Assembly: GCF_012641095.1 (NCBI RefSeq)
Contig: NZ_JAAVSC010000028.1
Location: 1-36,405, forward strand
DNA from: Lactobacillus sp. HBUAS51381
GTDB lineage: Bacteria; Bacillota; Bacilli; Lactobacillales; Lactobacillaceae
Direction: 5' to 3'
Length of the DNA stretch: 36,405 bases
The translations under genes and the position numbers were made by a program. The number at the start of each line of letters is the position of its first letter. The stretch's first letter is position 1. This document shows, in pieces, positions 1-9,060 of the stretch. Under the pieces are notes generated by a model. That model was not told where the DNA came from, did not search any database, and worked only from the letters and a program-made list of their open reading frames with translations.

Positions 1-40
1 TATTCAGTGACGACTTTAATCCTAAAATCTAAATTAAACT

Positions 41-91
41 TAACCATAATAAAACCCCCAAGGTTGGACTTTCTGTCCAACCTTGGGGGTT
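41..91 (-). terminator. Intrinsic terminator of prfC
   Basis: A perfect 17-bp inverted repeat (53-69 with 75-91, 5-nt loop) lies just after the prfC stop. On the minus strand it is followed by a T-rich tail (TTTTATTAT). This is a classic factor-independent terminator. Confidence 0.9.
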
Positions 92-124
92 CACTTCACC
101 CGTAGACCACCCCCGCGTTTGTGC

Positions 125-1702
125 TTAGAGTTTAGACGTCAACTTCACGTCCGGATATTTATCTTTAAACCACCGTTCTGCAAAGTGGTTTTCGAACAGG
201 AACAACGGATCGCCGTGGCTGTCCTTGACCAGTAGATTCCGAGAAGAGGACATCCGCTCGTCCAACTGGTCGGGATCAATCCAACGGGCGGTCTTCTTGC
301 CCATCGGTTCCATGATAACTTCCGAATTATATTCGTTTTGCATCCGGAATTGGAAGACTTCGAACTGCAGTTGTCCCACGGCTCCGAGGATGTAGTCCCC
401 CGTTGAGTAGGACGTGTACAGTTGAACTGCCCCCTCTTGAACCAGTTGATTAATTCCCTTATGGAAGGATTTCTGCTTCATCACGTTCTTAGCGGCAACC
501 CGCACGAAGAGTTCCGGCGTGAATTGCGGTAATTTCTCAAACTTCACGGCCTGCTTCCCCGTGTAAATGGTATCGCCAATCTGGAAATTCCCCGTATCGT
601 ACAACCCGATGATATCACCGGCGACGGCCTTCTCCACGTTTTCCCGTGTGTCGGCCATGAACTCCGTCACGTTGGACAGCCGAAGTTTCTTACCCGTCCG
701 TTCCTGCGTGACGTCCATTCCCCGGTCAAATTCGCCGGAACAAACCCGCACGAAGGCGATTCGATCACGGTGTTTAGGGTTCATGTTGGCTTGAATTTTA
801 AAGACGAATCCAGAAAATTCCGGATCAGTCGGGGCAATATCCGTGTCTTCTTGCGTGTGGTGAGCGGCCGGTTGTGGGGCGTATTCCAAATAAGTCTCAA
901 GGAATGTCTTCACCCCAAAGTTGGCCAGCGCCGAACCGAAGAAGACCGGCGTCTGATCCCCACTGGCAATCTTAGCCTCATCGAATTGATTCCCGGCTTC
1001 GCTAATCAGTGCCATATTGTCACGGGCATCTTGGTACCAGCCGTCTTCTTCTAGATCGCTATGGGTGACCAGTTCGCCGTCGTCATCCAATGGCAAATAC
1101 TGATGGTCGGCATCTTGTGGCCGGAACAGGGCTACCCGTTGGTGATAACGGTCATAGAGGCCCTTTAATTCCTTTCCCATCCCAATCGGCCAGTTCATCG
1201 GATAGCCTTCGATGCCCAAGACATCTTCCAGTTCGGCGATGAGGTCTAACGGATCACGGCCATCGCGGTCCAACTTGTTCATGAAGGTAAAGATGGGAAT
1301 GCCCCGCATCTTACAGATCTGGAACAGCTTCTTGGTCTGGGGTTCAATCCCCTTGGCGGAGTCAATGACCATGACCGCGGAGTCCACGGCCATTAACGTC
1401 CGGTAGGTATCTTCGGAGAAATCCTCATGCCCAGGGGTATCCAAAATGTTGATGCGTTTGCCCTGATAATCAAACTGCATCACGGAACTCGTGACGGAAA
1501 TTCCCCGCTTCTGTTCGATTTCCATCCAGTCGGACTTCGCGAAGTTTCCACTCTTCTTCCCCTTAACCGTTCCGGCTTCTCTGACCACGCCACCAAACAG
1601 CAGTAACTGTTCGGTAATCGTCGTCTTCCCGGCATCAGGGTGAGAGATAATGGCAAAGGTCCGGCGTTTATCCACCGCAGATGCTAATGTATTTTCACTC
1701 AT
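125..1702 (-). CDS. prfC: Peptide chain release factor 3 (RF-3)
   Basis: This 525-aa protein is a translational GTPase of the RF3 class, which removes RF1/RF2 from the ribosome after peptide release. The GTPase motifs are visible near the N terminus: SHPDAGKTT (G1, about residue 20), DTPGH (G3, about 90) and NKLD (G4, about 142). Domain II and the RF3 C-terminal domain follow to the usual full length. The ATG at 1702 is preceded by GAGG about 8 nt upstream, so the start is well supported. The gene appears to be a single-gene unit: its own terminator follows it and a divergent gene lies upstream. I see nothing unusual in it. Confidence 0.97.
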   Translation of the reverse strand: MSENTLASAVDKRRTFAIISHPDAGKTTITEQLLLFGGVVREAGTVKGKKSGNFAKSDWMEIEQKRGISVTSSVMQFDYQGKRINILDTPGHEDFSEDTYRTLMAVDSAVMVIDSAKGIEPQTKKLFQICKMRGIPIFTFMNKLDRDGRDPLDLIAELEDVLGIEGYPMNWPIGMGKELKGLYDRYHQRVALFRPQDADHQYLPLDDDGELVTHSDLEEDGWYQDARDNMALISEAGNQFDEAKIASGDQTPVFFGSALANFGVKTFLETYLEYAPQPAAHHTQEDTDIAPTDPEFSGFVFKIQANMNPKHRDRIAFVRVCSGEFDRGMDVTQERTGKKLRLSNVTEFMADTRENVEKAVAGDIIGLYDTGNFQIGDTIYTGKQAVKFEKLPQFTPELFVRVAAKNVMKQKSFHKGINQLVQEGAVQLYTSYSTGDYILGAVGQLQFEVFQFRMQNEYNSEVIMEPMGKKTARWIDPDQLDERMSSSRNLLVKDSHGDPLFLFENHFAERWFKDKYPDVKLTSKL

Positions 1703-1879
1703 ATTGTTTTGTCCTCACAAAGTTTTTTTAGTTTAATTAGTCGTTAAATTTTAATTGCACAGCGTTTTGATTTTAACACATTTAGCGCGACAATTCACGG
1801 TTCAGGCCCATTTTAACTCGCACACCACCCATTTCGTGGTATCATAAAGGAATGAATTCATTGAGAATCGGGTGAAATT

Positions 1880-2434
1880 ATGTCGGCGAGTACCGAAGCC
1901 ATCATTATTGAAATCGTCTTTAGTCTAGGCGCCCTCGTCGCCGTGGGTGGACTCGTGGCCCTCCTCGTGGCCAAGACCAAGCACCGGGCACTACGCCCTG
2001 CCATGGGGGTGATCATCAGCGGTGCCGGACTGGTCATCATCGCGGCCCTCTTAAACGTCCTGTTGTTTAAGGCTTACGATCACGTCCGGGTCAAGAAGAC
2101 CCAATACTACGAGATTACCAGCCTCACGGCCAACATGAACGCTTCGTTGGCCAGTAGCCATGCGCGTCACCAACCCGTGACCCCCAACGCTAAGAAGGCC
2201 AGCAAAAATGTGACCTACCTGATCAAGCATACCGAGCAATCGAAGGCGGCCGTTCAACTGGCCCGCGAAGCGCAGCGGGAATTGACGCATCGCCAGCAGC
2301 CTAACGTTGCGCTGGTTAAGCACAATTACCGCTTAATCCTGGACGACTACTTCCAGACCATCGTGCGACCGGATCACGTCGCTGCTCAACTCAGCAACCA
2401 CGCCTACCAGCAGGCGACTAAGTTTCACAAATAA
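1880..2434 (+). CDS. Unknown two-helix membrane protein
   Basis: A 184-aa protein that I do not recognise. Residues about 7-30 and 40-62 are strongly hydrophobic and look like two transmembrane helices joined by a short basic loop (KTKHRALR). After a basic KAYDHVRVKK stretch, the remaining 110 residues are polar and helix-rich (Ala, Gln, Lys, His), with no known motif. The ATG has a GGGTG sequence about 6 nt upstream. It is divergent from prfC and ends in a strong terminator at 2449-2490, so it is probably monocistronic. Coding is supported by consistent GC-rich third positions, the membrane-protein pattern and a well-placed terminator. Confidence 0.75.
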   Translation: MSASTEAIIIEIVFSLGALVAVGGLVALLVAKTKHRALRPAMGVIISGAGLVIIAALLNVLLFKAYDHVRVKKTQYYEITSLTANMNASLASSHARHQPVTPNAKKASKNVTYLIKHTEQSKAAVQLAREAQRELTHRQQPNVALVKHNYRLILDDYFQTIVRPDHVAAQLSNHAYQQATKFHK

Positions 2435-2448
2435 GGCGCTTAAGTGTA

Positions 2449-2490
2449 GAAGGGCTCGAGACAAACAATCTGTCTCGAGCCCTTCTTGTC
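2449..2490 (+). terminator. Intrinsic terminator of the 1880-2434 gene
   Basis: A perfect 15-bp inverted repeat (2449-2463 with 2471-2485, 7-nt loop) is followed by a short, weak T-rich tail. It lies 15 nt after the stop codon and immediately before repeat copy A. Confidence 0.8.
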
Positions 2491-2494
2491 TCCA

Positions 2495-3085
2495 AGATTT
2501 AATTGCTACAACATGGATCAAGGCTGACAACGGTCAGCATTACTTTAAACAATACGTTCATCGATGCTGACCGCCTTGCCGTTCGCCACCGACGATCTCA
2601 CCTGCGGCTGCCAGAGATTCCGGCGCTGTGGGGACCGCCTGCGGCCTAAGAAACGGTCCTCCGGCTCGGTTTGAAGCCTGACAAAGCCCGTCAGTCTCCA
2701 AACACGTCCCGCGCTGTAAGCTGTTGCACAGCTAACACCGCTATCACGGCTGCGGCCATCGGTTCTGGCCGCCTCCGGTTACGATGGTTGAAACTTACTA
2801 AACGTACGGTGACATCGCTGGAATGGCAACGTTCTGCCGATTTAATTGGATACATCTCATGTAGCCGTGAGCGAGTCAAATTTGGTCTCAGCCGTGGGAT
2901 TTTCCAAGTGATCTTGCTTGGAAAATGGCGACTTTGAGACGCGGGCTATCGGCTCAAAGCGAGGGAAAAGACAGCACTTTGGCTTTTCCCGGTCCTGCCC
3001 ACCGCGTTCCAGACCAAATTTGGCGAACGGTAAGGCGGCCAGTCACGCTCATCGTAGTTTATGCGTCACCAGCCCGCATTGCCTG
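2495..3085 (+). repeat. Structured interspersed repeat, copy A (near full length)
   Basis: About 590 bp without a convincing gene, homologous to copies B-F. The left core motif CCTGCGGCTGCC is at 2601 and the right core motif GGCGAACGGTAAGGCGG at 3022-3038. An inverted second copy of the right motif (GACCGCCTTGCCGTTCGCCA, 2570-2589) precedes the left core, so this copy has inverted ends. Internal pairings I can draw: 2719-2724/2728-2733; 2752-2757/2767-2772; 2782-2786/2813-2817; 2899-2908/2917-2926; 2932-2938/2953-2959; 2963-2970/2983-2990; and the long-range 2878-2888/3011-3021. Outer boundaries are approximate; the right side runs into the end of the neighbouring gene. Confidence 0.85.
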
Positions 3086-3089
3086 TCAG

Positions 3090-5114
3090 TTAGCCATCCT
3101 TTTCGATCTGTTGAACCACGTAGTTCACAATCTTCAAGGAACTTAACCCATCGTCAATTGAACAGAAGCGTTGGTAGAAGTCCATAAACTTCTGGTTGTC
3201 GCTCATGTCCGGCGTCTTTAATTTGGCCCCAATCATGTCGAGCAACTGGTGTTCGTTGTGGGCAATCTCACCCGGCAAATCCTTCTCATAGTCGAGGTAA
3301 AAGCCCCGCAGTTCATCCTTGTACATGTGGTAATCGTACGGATAAAACAGGATTGGCCGCTTCAGGTAAGCAAAGTCAAAGAAGACGGAAGAATAATCGG
3401 TAATCAACATGTCACTGATCAAATAGAGATCGGAGATGTTGGGATGATTTGAGAAGTCAAAGACAACCCCTTCGTACCCGCTGATGTCTAACGCGTTGGA
3501 GATTAAGTAGTGCATCCGCAGTACCAACACGGCGTCCTTACCATAACGGTCGCGGAATTCGTCGAGCGAGAACGGCAATTCAAAGGTGTACTTCCCCTTC
3601 TCGGCGAACTGGTTGTCCCGATACGTTGGCGCATAGAGGACGACCTTCTTATCCAACGGAATCCCTAGCTCCTGCTTCAACGTCGTTACGTCTTCATGGG
3701 TACTGTTGATGAGTTCGTCATTTCGTGGATACCCAACCTTCAGGATCTGATTATTGAAGCCAAAGGCCGACCGGAAAATCCGCGTTGAATAATCATTAGG
3801 CGAGACCAACGCATCCCACCGGTTGGCTTCCCGCACAAAGTTGGCGTGATACTTCGTGGTGGTGGTGCCGGGCATCGAGACGTTTTCAATATCCAAGCCC
3901 AACTTCTTCAACGGCGTCCCGTGCCACGTCTGAATGTACGTGACGTAGTTGGGCTTCTTCACCCAGGCTGGGAACCGCGCATTACTGATCCAGAAGCTGG
4001 CCTTTTCCAACGTCCGGACCCATTTTGAAGTTCGCCGGATGACATAGGGAATCCCATTTTCCTTACAGAACTTTTTCTGCGACCGATCGATCGACCAGAT
4101 AAACGTAAAGCCCGGATAGAGCTGGGTAAACAACTGGTAGATGGCATAAGGGGAGTCACTGACCTGGCGCCCACCAAAACTTTCAAAGATCAGCGTTGGT
4201 TGGTCAAAGGCCCGGTGACCGCGCTTAAATAGCCGCCGCATGTAGAAGAGATTGGCCTTGTCCATCAACATCGACAGGAGCTTGGTTGCTCCGCCAACCT
4301 TGGCTGGCACATTTGCCAACCGTTGCGGCAAGGTTGGTGCCGCCGTCTCCTGCACCCGAATGCCGTTATCAAAGCGTTTGTCGAGAATCACGAGGCGGTG
4401 ATCCGCCGTAATGGCCTGGGTCACTTGACCGGCCAACGACTTCGCCAAGACCACGCGCTGTTCGAGATCTTGCCCACCCACGGTAGAACGGATGAAAAGT
4501 TGCTGGGTACTATCCGCCGCCAAATCAGAGAGCGGAATTAACCCCGTAAACAGGCCATGCAACGTCATATGGGAAATCGGCCACTCGGCGGAGCTATCCG
4601 CCTGCACATTCTTCAAGACCAGGCGTTGGTTCGTAATCGGTTGATTGTTAATCCGACTCGGTCCAATCACCTGTAACTGATCGTCCAGCAGGTTAATCGC
4701 GTTAATCGCAAATTCATCCTCGGCCTGATCCGTATGCATGTTGAAGAGCGCCATCCCATTGGCATCACTGTTCAATTGGTAATAACTCGTCAGGGTCAGC
4801 TGATGCCGATCACTCAAGTACTCGCTTTCGACCTGAATCAGGCCCCGCGTACTTTGTTGCTGCAAGTTCAGGTACAGCTCCCAGCTGAACTCGCTCTGTC
4901 CCTCGGCAGGAAACTGGAGATCGCTGGCATTGAGCCGTAGCCGAACCACCTGAGCGCTGAGCACCTTGCTGATTGGGATCGTGATCGACGCCTTGGTCTG
5001 CTTTTCCAAGAAGGTCACCGCGAGATCGTCAAACGGCTCCGGCACATCGATCAATTCGAGCTCAAGTTCCTGTAAATTCTTTTTATGATGTAATCCAGAT
5101 AAAATCGCACGCAC
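3090..5114 (-). CDS. CDP-glycerol glycerophosphotransferase, TagF-like (wall teichoic acid)
   Basis: A 674-aa protein. The C-terminal half (about residues 300-670) is a Glyphos_transf domain, as in TagF/TarF enzymes that add glycerol phosphate from CDP-glycerol to teichoic acid at the inner membrane face. Visible family motifs are YIQTWHGTPLKKLG (about 390), PRNDELI, LYAPTYRDN and DYSSVFFDFAYLKRPILFY with YDYHMYKDELRGFY near the C terminus. The first 290 residues look like beta-rich accessory domains and I do not recognise them. The start is GTG with AAGGAG about 10 nt upstream. The preceding gene ends only 14 nt upstream, so the two are co-transcribed; tagD, which supplies CDP-glycerol, lies just beyond. 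Whether it primes or polymerises the chain cannot be told from sequence alone. Confidence 0.9.
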   Translation of the reverse strand: MRAILSGLHHKKNLQELELELIDVPEPFDDLAVTFLEKQTKASITIPISKVLSAQVVRLRLNASDLQFPAEGQSEFSWELYLNLQQQSTRGLIQVESEYLSDRHQLTLTSYYQLNSDANGMALFNMHTDQAEDEFAINAINLLDDQLQVIGPSRINNQPITNQRLVLKNVQADSSAEWPISHMTLHGLFTGLIPLSDLAADSTQQLFIRSTVGGQDLEQRVVLAKSLAGQVTQAITADHRLVILDKRFDNGIRVQETAAPTLPQRLANVPAKVGGATKLLSMLMDKANLFYMRRLFKRGHRAFDQPTLIFESFGGRQVSDSPYAIYQLFTQLYPGFTFIWSIDRSQKKFCKENGIPYVIRRTSKWVRTLEKASFWISNARFPAWVKKPNYVTYIQTWHGTPLKKLGLDIENVSMPGTTTTKYHANFVREANRWDALVSPNDYSTRIFRSAFGFNNQILKVGYPRNDELINSTHEDVTTLKQELGIPLDKKVVLYAPTYRDNQFAEKGKYTFELPFSLDEFRDRYGKDAVLVLRMHYLISNALDISGYEGVVFDFSNHPNISDLYLISDMLITDYSSVFFDFAYLKRPILFYPYDYHMYKDELRGFYLDYEKDLPGEIAHNEHQLLDMIGAKLKTPDMSDNQKFMDFYQRFCSIDDGLSSLKIVNYVVQQIEKDG

Positions 5115-5128
5115 GATGGAAAAACTCC

Positions 5129-6013
5129 TTAATAGTTAAAAATCAGCTGGTTCGGCATTTGCGGTGAAAAATGTGCATTGACGGCTAAGTCAACGTATAA
5201 CCGCGTCTCAGGGGTGAGTAAACGACTCAGCACCGCTTGATAAAACGCAAAAATATCGCTGAAGCGGCGGTAATTTGAGTAAGCCAGCACCCCATAATAG
5301 GCCTCCGTGGCCGTAATGATTTGGGTCTTGTCCACGGCATTAGACTCTGCGCGCTCCAATTGACGTTTCGACATTGTCGCGGCATTGGCCACCTGCTTAG
5401 CCTCCTCAAATTGCGTGGCTAACATGGCCGAGGTGGCACTTAAATTATAAACGTGTTCAACTGGCCGCTCGTGGCGGACAAAGCGTAAGACGGCCTCTCC
5501 TTGCCGATTAAGCAGGTAGCTGGTCGTTGCCACCTCTTTTTGAATCTTCTCGATCCCCACCACTTCGCCGGTGAGACCATACGTATCCACTTGCGTGAGC
5601 TGGTCCGCTTGGTACTGGCGCAGGACCATGGGCGTCTCGTCATCAATCTGCCGTAACTCGGCCACCATGTGCCCCGTGTCCAAGTACCGCTTCACCTGTT
5701 CTTGATTGTCCGCAAACAGGCGTTGTTCGAAGTGTTCCAGGCTCATGGGGTGACGTTCTTCAGCCGTCAGTGCCAATCCAGGTTCTTCCGCAAACATCTC
5801 TGCCAGCGTCACCAGCCGAACGGTCTTAACCCGTGGATTATTGCGGGCCAATTGATTTAAAAATTGCCGGACGGTCCACACGGCTTCAAAATCCACCATA
5901 GCAACCAGCACACTAACCTGCGCGTCCCGCTGCAAGGCCTTTTGGAGTTGCGTGGTGAAGTTTGGCTTGTGCATGCCATTTAACGACGTCAATAAAAATA
6001 TAAACTGCTGCAT
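5129..6013 (-). CDS. DUF1975-like protein without a glycosyltransferase domain
   Basis: A 294-aa protein. I place the start at the ATG at 6013 (MQQFIFLLTS) because a perfect GGAGG lies 6 nt upstream; a longer reading frame to 6058 has no such site and would run into a terminator hairpin. The middle contains alternating lines of the type QYQADQLTQVDTYGLTGEVVGIEKI and TSYLLNRQGEAVLRFV, which resemble the N-terminal DUF1975 region of poly(glycerol-phosphate) alpha-glucosyltransferases (TagE/GtfA type). The nucleotide-sugar-binding C-terminal domain of those enzymes is absent. It sits in one unit with the TagF-like gene, so a role in teichoic acid assembly or decoration is likely but inferred. 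The family assignment is from memory of the pattern and is uncertain. Confidence 0.65.
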   Translation of the reverse strand: MQQFIFLLTSLNGMHKPNFTTQLQKALQRDAQVSVLVAMVDFEAVWTVRQFLNQLARNNPRVKTVRLVTLAEMFAEEPGLALTAEERHPMSLEHFEQRLFADNQEQVKRYLDTGHMVAELRQIDDETPMVLRQYQADQLTQVDTYGLTGEVVGIEKIQKEVATTSYLLNRQGEAVLRFVRHERPVEHVYNLSATSAMLATQFEEAKQVANAATMSKRQLERAESNAVDKTQIITATEAYYGVLAYSNYRRFSDIFAFYQAVLSRLLTPETRLYVDLAVNAHFSPQMPNQLIFNY

Positions 6014-6040
6014 TTTCTGCCTCCGTCTGCGTATCCTAAG

Positions 6041-6075
6041 AAAAAGAGTCTGGGACAAACCTCCCGGACTCCTTT
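6041..6075 (-). terminator. Intrinsic terminator or attenuator downstream of tagD
   Basis: On the minus strand, GAGTCCGGG pairs with CCCAGACTC (one mismatch) and is followed by TTTTTCTT. It lies about 90 nt after tagD and about 30 nt before the next ribosome binding site. It can therefore separate tagD from the two downstream genes or reduce read-through into them. Confidence 0.7.
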
Positions 6076-6163
6076 GTCTCCGAACCTAAATTGCCGAAAC
6101 GGGTGGCCAAGGGCACCTTAAACCGAATAACTGCCCCTTAACCCCCACGCTTCATTGCCAGCA

Positions 6164-6583
6164 CTACTTCTCGTCTTCCTTCCAAGTCTCTTCATCGGAA
6201 AGGCCAAGGTCGTGCTTGATCTTAGTCGTGGAGATGCCTTCCGTCCGTGGTAAGTAGATGACTTCACAATAATCCTTCAAGAAGTCAAACTTCCCCTTCC
6301 AGTCGTCACCCATCACGAAAACGTCAATGTTGTTTTCCTGAACGTCGCGAATCTTTTGATCCCAAGTCGTTTCAGGAATCACGTGGTCAACGTACTTGAT
6401 GGCTTCCAAGATGTACTTCCGATCTTCATAAGAAGTGTAAGCGCGCTTCCCCTTCTCTGCGTTGAATTCGTCGGAAGACACGCAAACCGTTAAATCATCG
6501 CCTAAGGCTGCGGCCCGTTTCAATAAGCGAATGTGACCTTTATGTAACAGGTCGAACGTCCCATAAGTAATTACTTTTTTCAT
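6164..6583 (-). CDS. tagD: Glycerol-3-phosphate cytidylyltransferase
   Basis: This 139-aa protein makes CDP-glycerol from CTP and sn-glycerol 3-phosphate, the donor for poly(glycerol phosphate) teichoic acid. The cytidylyltransferase signature GTFDLLHKGH (HxGH motif, residues about 8-17) and the C-terminal RTEGISTT motif (about residues 113-120) are intact. Its length is close to the family's usual 130 residues. The ATG has AGGAG about 8 nt upstream. A strong promoter is at 6666-6693. It is followed by the DUF1975-like and TagF-like genes, consistent with a teichoic acid module. Confidence 0.96.
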   Translation of the reverse strand: MKKVITYGTFDLLHKGHIRLLKRAAALGDDLTVCVSSDEFNAEKGKRAYTSYEDRKYILEAIKYVDHVIPETTWDQKIRDVQENNIDVFVMGDDWKGKFDFLKDYCEVIYLPRTEGISTTKIKHDLGLSDEETWKEDEK

Positions 6584-6665
6584 GTAGAATCTCCTACTTT
6601 ATCTGGTTAATTTGCCCCGTTGCTTGACCCGGGGGGTAATTTTAAAAAATCCAATAACAATCTAA

Positions 6666-6693
6666 ATAGTAGCATATTGAGCGGTCACGTCAA
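6666..6693 (-). promoter_or_regulatory. Promoter of tagD
   Basis: On the minus strand there is a TTGACG -35 box (6688-6693), a 16-nt spacer and a TACTAT -10 box (6666-6671), about 80 nt before the tagD start. Nothing else in this gap competes with it. Confidence 0.7.
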
Positions 6694-6819
6694 CTTCAAA
6701 CGACAAACGTTAGTCATTTCTTGAGAATTTCCACCTCAGTCGAAGACCGCCGCCATCGAAATCCGCCCCGCAACCCACGTGGTTTGTTCTCTCACCAAAA
6801 AATCAGGACTGTTAGCGAC

Positions 6820-7932
6820 TCACAGCGTCTTTTTCTCCGCATGTTCGAGCTGCCAAATGGTATAGAGGTACTGCACCACCGTCTTGACCACGGCATACAG
6901 TGGAATCGCTAGAATCATCCCCAGCAAACCCGCGATATTGCCGGCCGCCAGTAAAATGATAATAATCGTCAGCGGATGAATCTGTAGGCTCTTCCCAATA
7001 ATGTTGGGATAGACCAGGTTGCCATCGATCTGCTGCACCACGACCACCACGATAATCACGTAGATAATCAGGCTGGTGCTGGTTGCAAATGCCACAATCA
7101 AGGCCGGCAAGATCCCAATGTACGGTCCCACGTAAGGAATTAGGTTACAGATCCCAGCAAAGAAGCCTAGCAAAAGCGCGTATTTCTCCCCAACGAAGAA
7201 GTACCCAATCGCGGTAAAACTCCCCACGAAAAGACACTCCACAATCTGACCACCCACGTAACGGGCGATCGTATCGTTCATGCGGCCCAATAACTCCGCC
7301 GTCTGTTCGCCGTGTTTGCTGGGCAGCCACCGTTGAATTGCCGGCATGAACTTATCGCCATCCTTGAGCATGTAGAACAGCATGACCGGCACCGTAACGG
7401 CCGTAACCGTTACCGTGGTTACCGTGCCGATGATGCTGCCAATTCCACTGGTCAGGCCACTCATGAAGCTCTGGGCATATTTGGATAGTGCCGTTTGCAG
7501 TTGCGTTAAGTATTTGGAAAAGTCGATGTCCTTTAGCAGCGGATGATTAATCAGCTTATTCAAGACAGCCTCACTCGACTTGGCGAAGTCGGGAATGTTC
7601 CCCACCAGCGTTGTCACCTGTGTCACCAGCCGGGGAATGACCCACATGGCCCCGGCGACCAGCACCAAGACCAGTAGCAAGAACACTAACGCCACCGCAC
7701 CCGTACGGTTAATACGAAATCGTTTCCAGTGCACCTTCTCTAGGAGCTTCACCACCGGATTCAGCAGGTAAAACAAGATGCCGGAGATCAACATCGGCGC
7801 AAAGATCGTGGATAGGAAAATGCCAATGGGCGAAAACAGAAAACTAATCTGTGTGCAGACCCAAATCAAAGCGGCAACAATTAACAGTTCCACGGACCAA
7901 AACATCAGCCGGGAATTAGCGAACCATTTCAT
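6820..7932 (-). CDS. AI-2E family transporter (YdbI/TqsA-like membrane protein)
   Basis: A 370-aa polytopic membrane protein of the AI-2E exporter family. The helices cluster as in the family: two at the N terminus (about residues 10-60), one near 75-95, a central region 135-195, and several in the C-terminal half including the typical GFFAGICNLIPYVGPYIG segment. I use the ATG at 7932 (MKWFANSRL) because AAGGGG lies about 9 nt upstream; the reading frame extends 18 codons further without a better site. Members of this family export diverse small solutes or ions, so the substrate cannot be named. It appears to be transcribed alone. Confidence 0.88.
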   Translation of the reverse strand: MKWFANSRLMFWSVELLIVAALIWVCTQISFLFSPIGIFLSTIFAPMLISGILFYLLNPVVKLLEKVHWKRFRINRTGAVALVFLLLVLVLVAGAMWVIPRLVTQVTTLVGNIPDFAKSSEAVLNKLINHPLLKDIDFSKYLTQLQTALSKYAQSFMSGLTSGIGSIIGTVTTVTVTAVTVPVMLFYMLKDGDKFMPAIQRWLPSKHGEQTAELLGRMNDTIARYVGGQIVECLFVGSFTAIGYFFVGEKYALLLGFFAGICNLIPYVGPYIGILPALIVAFATSTSLIIYVIIVVVVVQQIDGNLVYPNIIGKSLQIHPLTIIIILLAAGNIAGLLGMILAIPLYAVVKTVVQYLYTIWQLEHAEKKTL

Positions 7933-7999
7933 GGGCGAACCCCTTTCATCATGCACCTTACGTTCCGCATTGCGGCTAAAGCACACCGGTTATGTTTTA

Positions 8000-8031
8000 A
8001 AAAAGGAGCGAGCCACGAATGACTTGCTCCT
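8000..8031 (-). terminator. Terminator after the ntdP-like gene
   Basis: On the minus strand AGGAGC (8026-8031) pairs with GCTCCT (8004-8009) across a long loop and is followed by a run of six T. It lies 38 nt after the stop codon of the gene at 8070. Confidence 0.7.
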
Positions 8032-8069
8032 GGTGATACGGAAGACAACTCTTACAGGTCTGCGCCGCA

Positions 8070-8621
8070 TTAATTCGAGCGACGTAACAGCTCCTGATAC
8101 CGTTGATACCAAAGATCGACATAGGCTTTAGAAAAGGGGCCCTTGTGATGATTAATCCAATCGACGAGGGTCAAGACGTTCGCCTTTAAGATCCGGTCGG
8201 TCTCTTCGCCATACTGCCAACGTTGGCTGAATTCTTGGTATTCATCAACGTCGAGCAGGCGTTTCTCACCATCCGGAAAGACCTTCACGTCAAGATCATA
8301 ATCAATGTATTTGAGCGCTTCTTTATCTAAAACGTACGGGGAAGCCAGGTTACAGTAATACGACACCCCGTTATCCCGAATCATCGCAACAATGTTGAAC
8401 CAATAATGCTTGTGGAAATAAACGATCGCGGGTTCTCGAGTCACCCACCGCCGCCCATCGTCTTCGGTGACCAGTGTATGGTCATTAACACCAATGAGGG
8501 CATTTTCGCTTGTTTTGAGTACCATCGTGTCGCGCCAAGTTCGATGCAAACTTCCGTCGTGCTTGTAGCTTTTGATCGTAATGAAGTCGCCTTCCTTAGG
8601 TCCTCTAGCTTCGCGCGTCAT
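8070..8621 (-). CDS. DUF402 nucleoside di/triphosphatase, NtdP-like
   Basis: A 183-aa protein of the DUF402 family (Bacillus YgaC/NtdP type), cytosolic enzymes that hydrolyse nucleoside tri- and diphosphates. Family features are the opening [22 protein letters not shown], the block [22 protein letters not shown] (about residues 75-96), and the acidic metal-binding stretch [27 protein letters not shown] (about 105-131). The length matches the family. The ATG at 8621 has a modest AGGG upstream; a somewhat shorter product is possible. It has its own terminator. Confidence 0.88.
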   Translation of the reverse strand: MTREARGPKEGDFITIKSYKHDGSLHRTWRDTMVLKTSENALIGVNDHTLVTEDDGRRWVTREPAIVYFHKHYWFNIVAMIRDNGVSYYCNLASPYVLDKEALKYIDYDLDVKVFPDGEKRLLDVDEYQEFSQRWQYGEETDRILKANVLTLVDWINHHKGPFSKAYVDLWYQRYQELLRRSN

Positions 8622-8730
8622 GTCTTAACCCTACTTTCTAAGTAACGGGTAACTATAAAAATTCACTCAATATTATACCAGATTCGACCGTATTATTGAA
8701 TAGACACAACCATATTCCTGAACAAAATCC

Positions 8731-8759
8731 TTGGGTGCCCCGTAAATTTAAGGTAAACT
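8731..8759 (+). promoter_or_regulatory. Promoter of the OmdA-like gene
   Basis: TTGGGT (8731-8736), a 17-nt spacer and TAAACT (8754-8759) lie about 30 nt before the start codon at 8790. Spacing is ideal; the -35 box is moderate. Confidence 0.55.
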
Positions 8760-8789
8760 AAAAGAATCAATTAACGAGGTGAACATTTT

Positions 8790-9035
8790 ATGGAACAAAA
8801 ACCACTCAGTTCTTTTGAGCCACTGATCCCCCAAGTGGCCGCGTTATTGGCCGACGACGACCAGTTGGCCACCTTTTTTAACGACCTAACCACGGGATAT
8901 CAACGCGAATGGGCCCGCTACATTTTTGGCGTGAAGGCCGAGGCAACCCAGCAGCGGCATATCGCCGACATGCGGCAGATCTTAGCGGCCGGTTACAAGT
9001 CCAAACGCGCCTATAGCAGTCACCCAAAGGCCTAG
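8790..9035 (+). CDS. YdeI/OmdA-like small protein
   Basis: An 81-aa soluble protein. The segment FFNDLTTGYQREWARYIFGVKAEATQQRHIADMRQILAAGYKS (residues about 29-71) matches the C-terminal OmdA pattern of YdeI-type proteins (aromatic F..L, then a WI..AK..ETR-like stretch and a final LxxG). The biochemical role of the family is poorly defined. The ATG has an excellent GAGGTGA site and a promoter at 8731-8759. It is followed by repeat copy B. Confidence 0.75.
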   Translation: MEQKPLSSFEPLIPQVAALLADDDQLATFFNDLTTGYQREWARYIFGVKAEATQQRHIADMRQILAAGYKSKRAYSSHPKA

Positions 9036-9060
9036 AGTTTCGACAATATTCCATCCCAAT

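Noticed and set aside
2691-2879. Similar 61-62 aa reading frames in copies A (minus) and B (plus, 9303-9488), with a related frame in D
   Set aside because: The peptides look alike only because the DNA is alike. Most differences between A and B change amino acids (for example M/V, P/S, S/L, V/A, R/H, S/D), copy D shifts frame, and copy C keeps the pairing but not the frame. Structure, not protein, is conserved.
2495-3085. Repeats A-F as CRISPR, group II intron or IS200/IS605 element
   Set aside because: There is no regular spacer pattern, no reverse transcriptase or transposase frame, and no domain V-like motif; long inverted ends are unlike IS200/IS605.
2925-3146. Reading frames encoding RRGL(S/T)AQSEGKDSTLAFP in copies A, B and E
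   Set aside because: The frame covers the GGGAAAAG/CTTTTCCC hairpin; copy C has a different sequence there with the pairing kept and no such peptide. There is no ribosome binding site.
7778-8131. 117-aa plus-strand frame across the AI-2E and NtdP-like genes
   Set aside because: It is the complement of two well-supported genes and a terminator.
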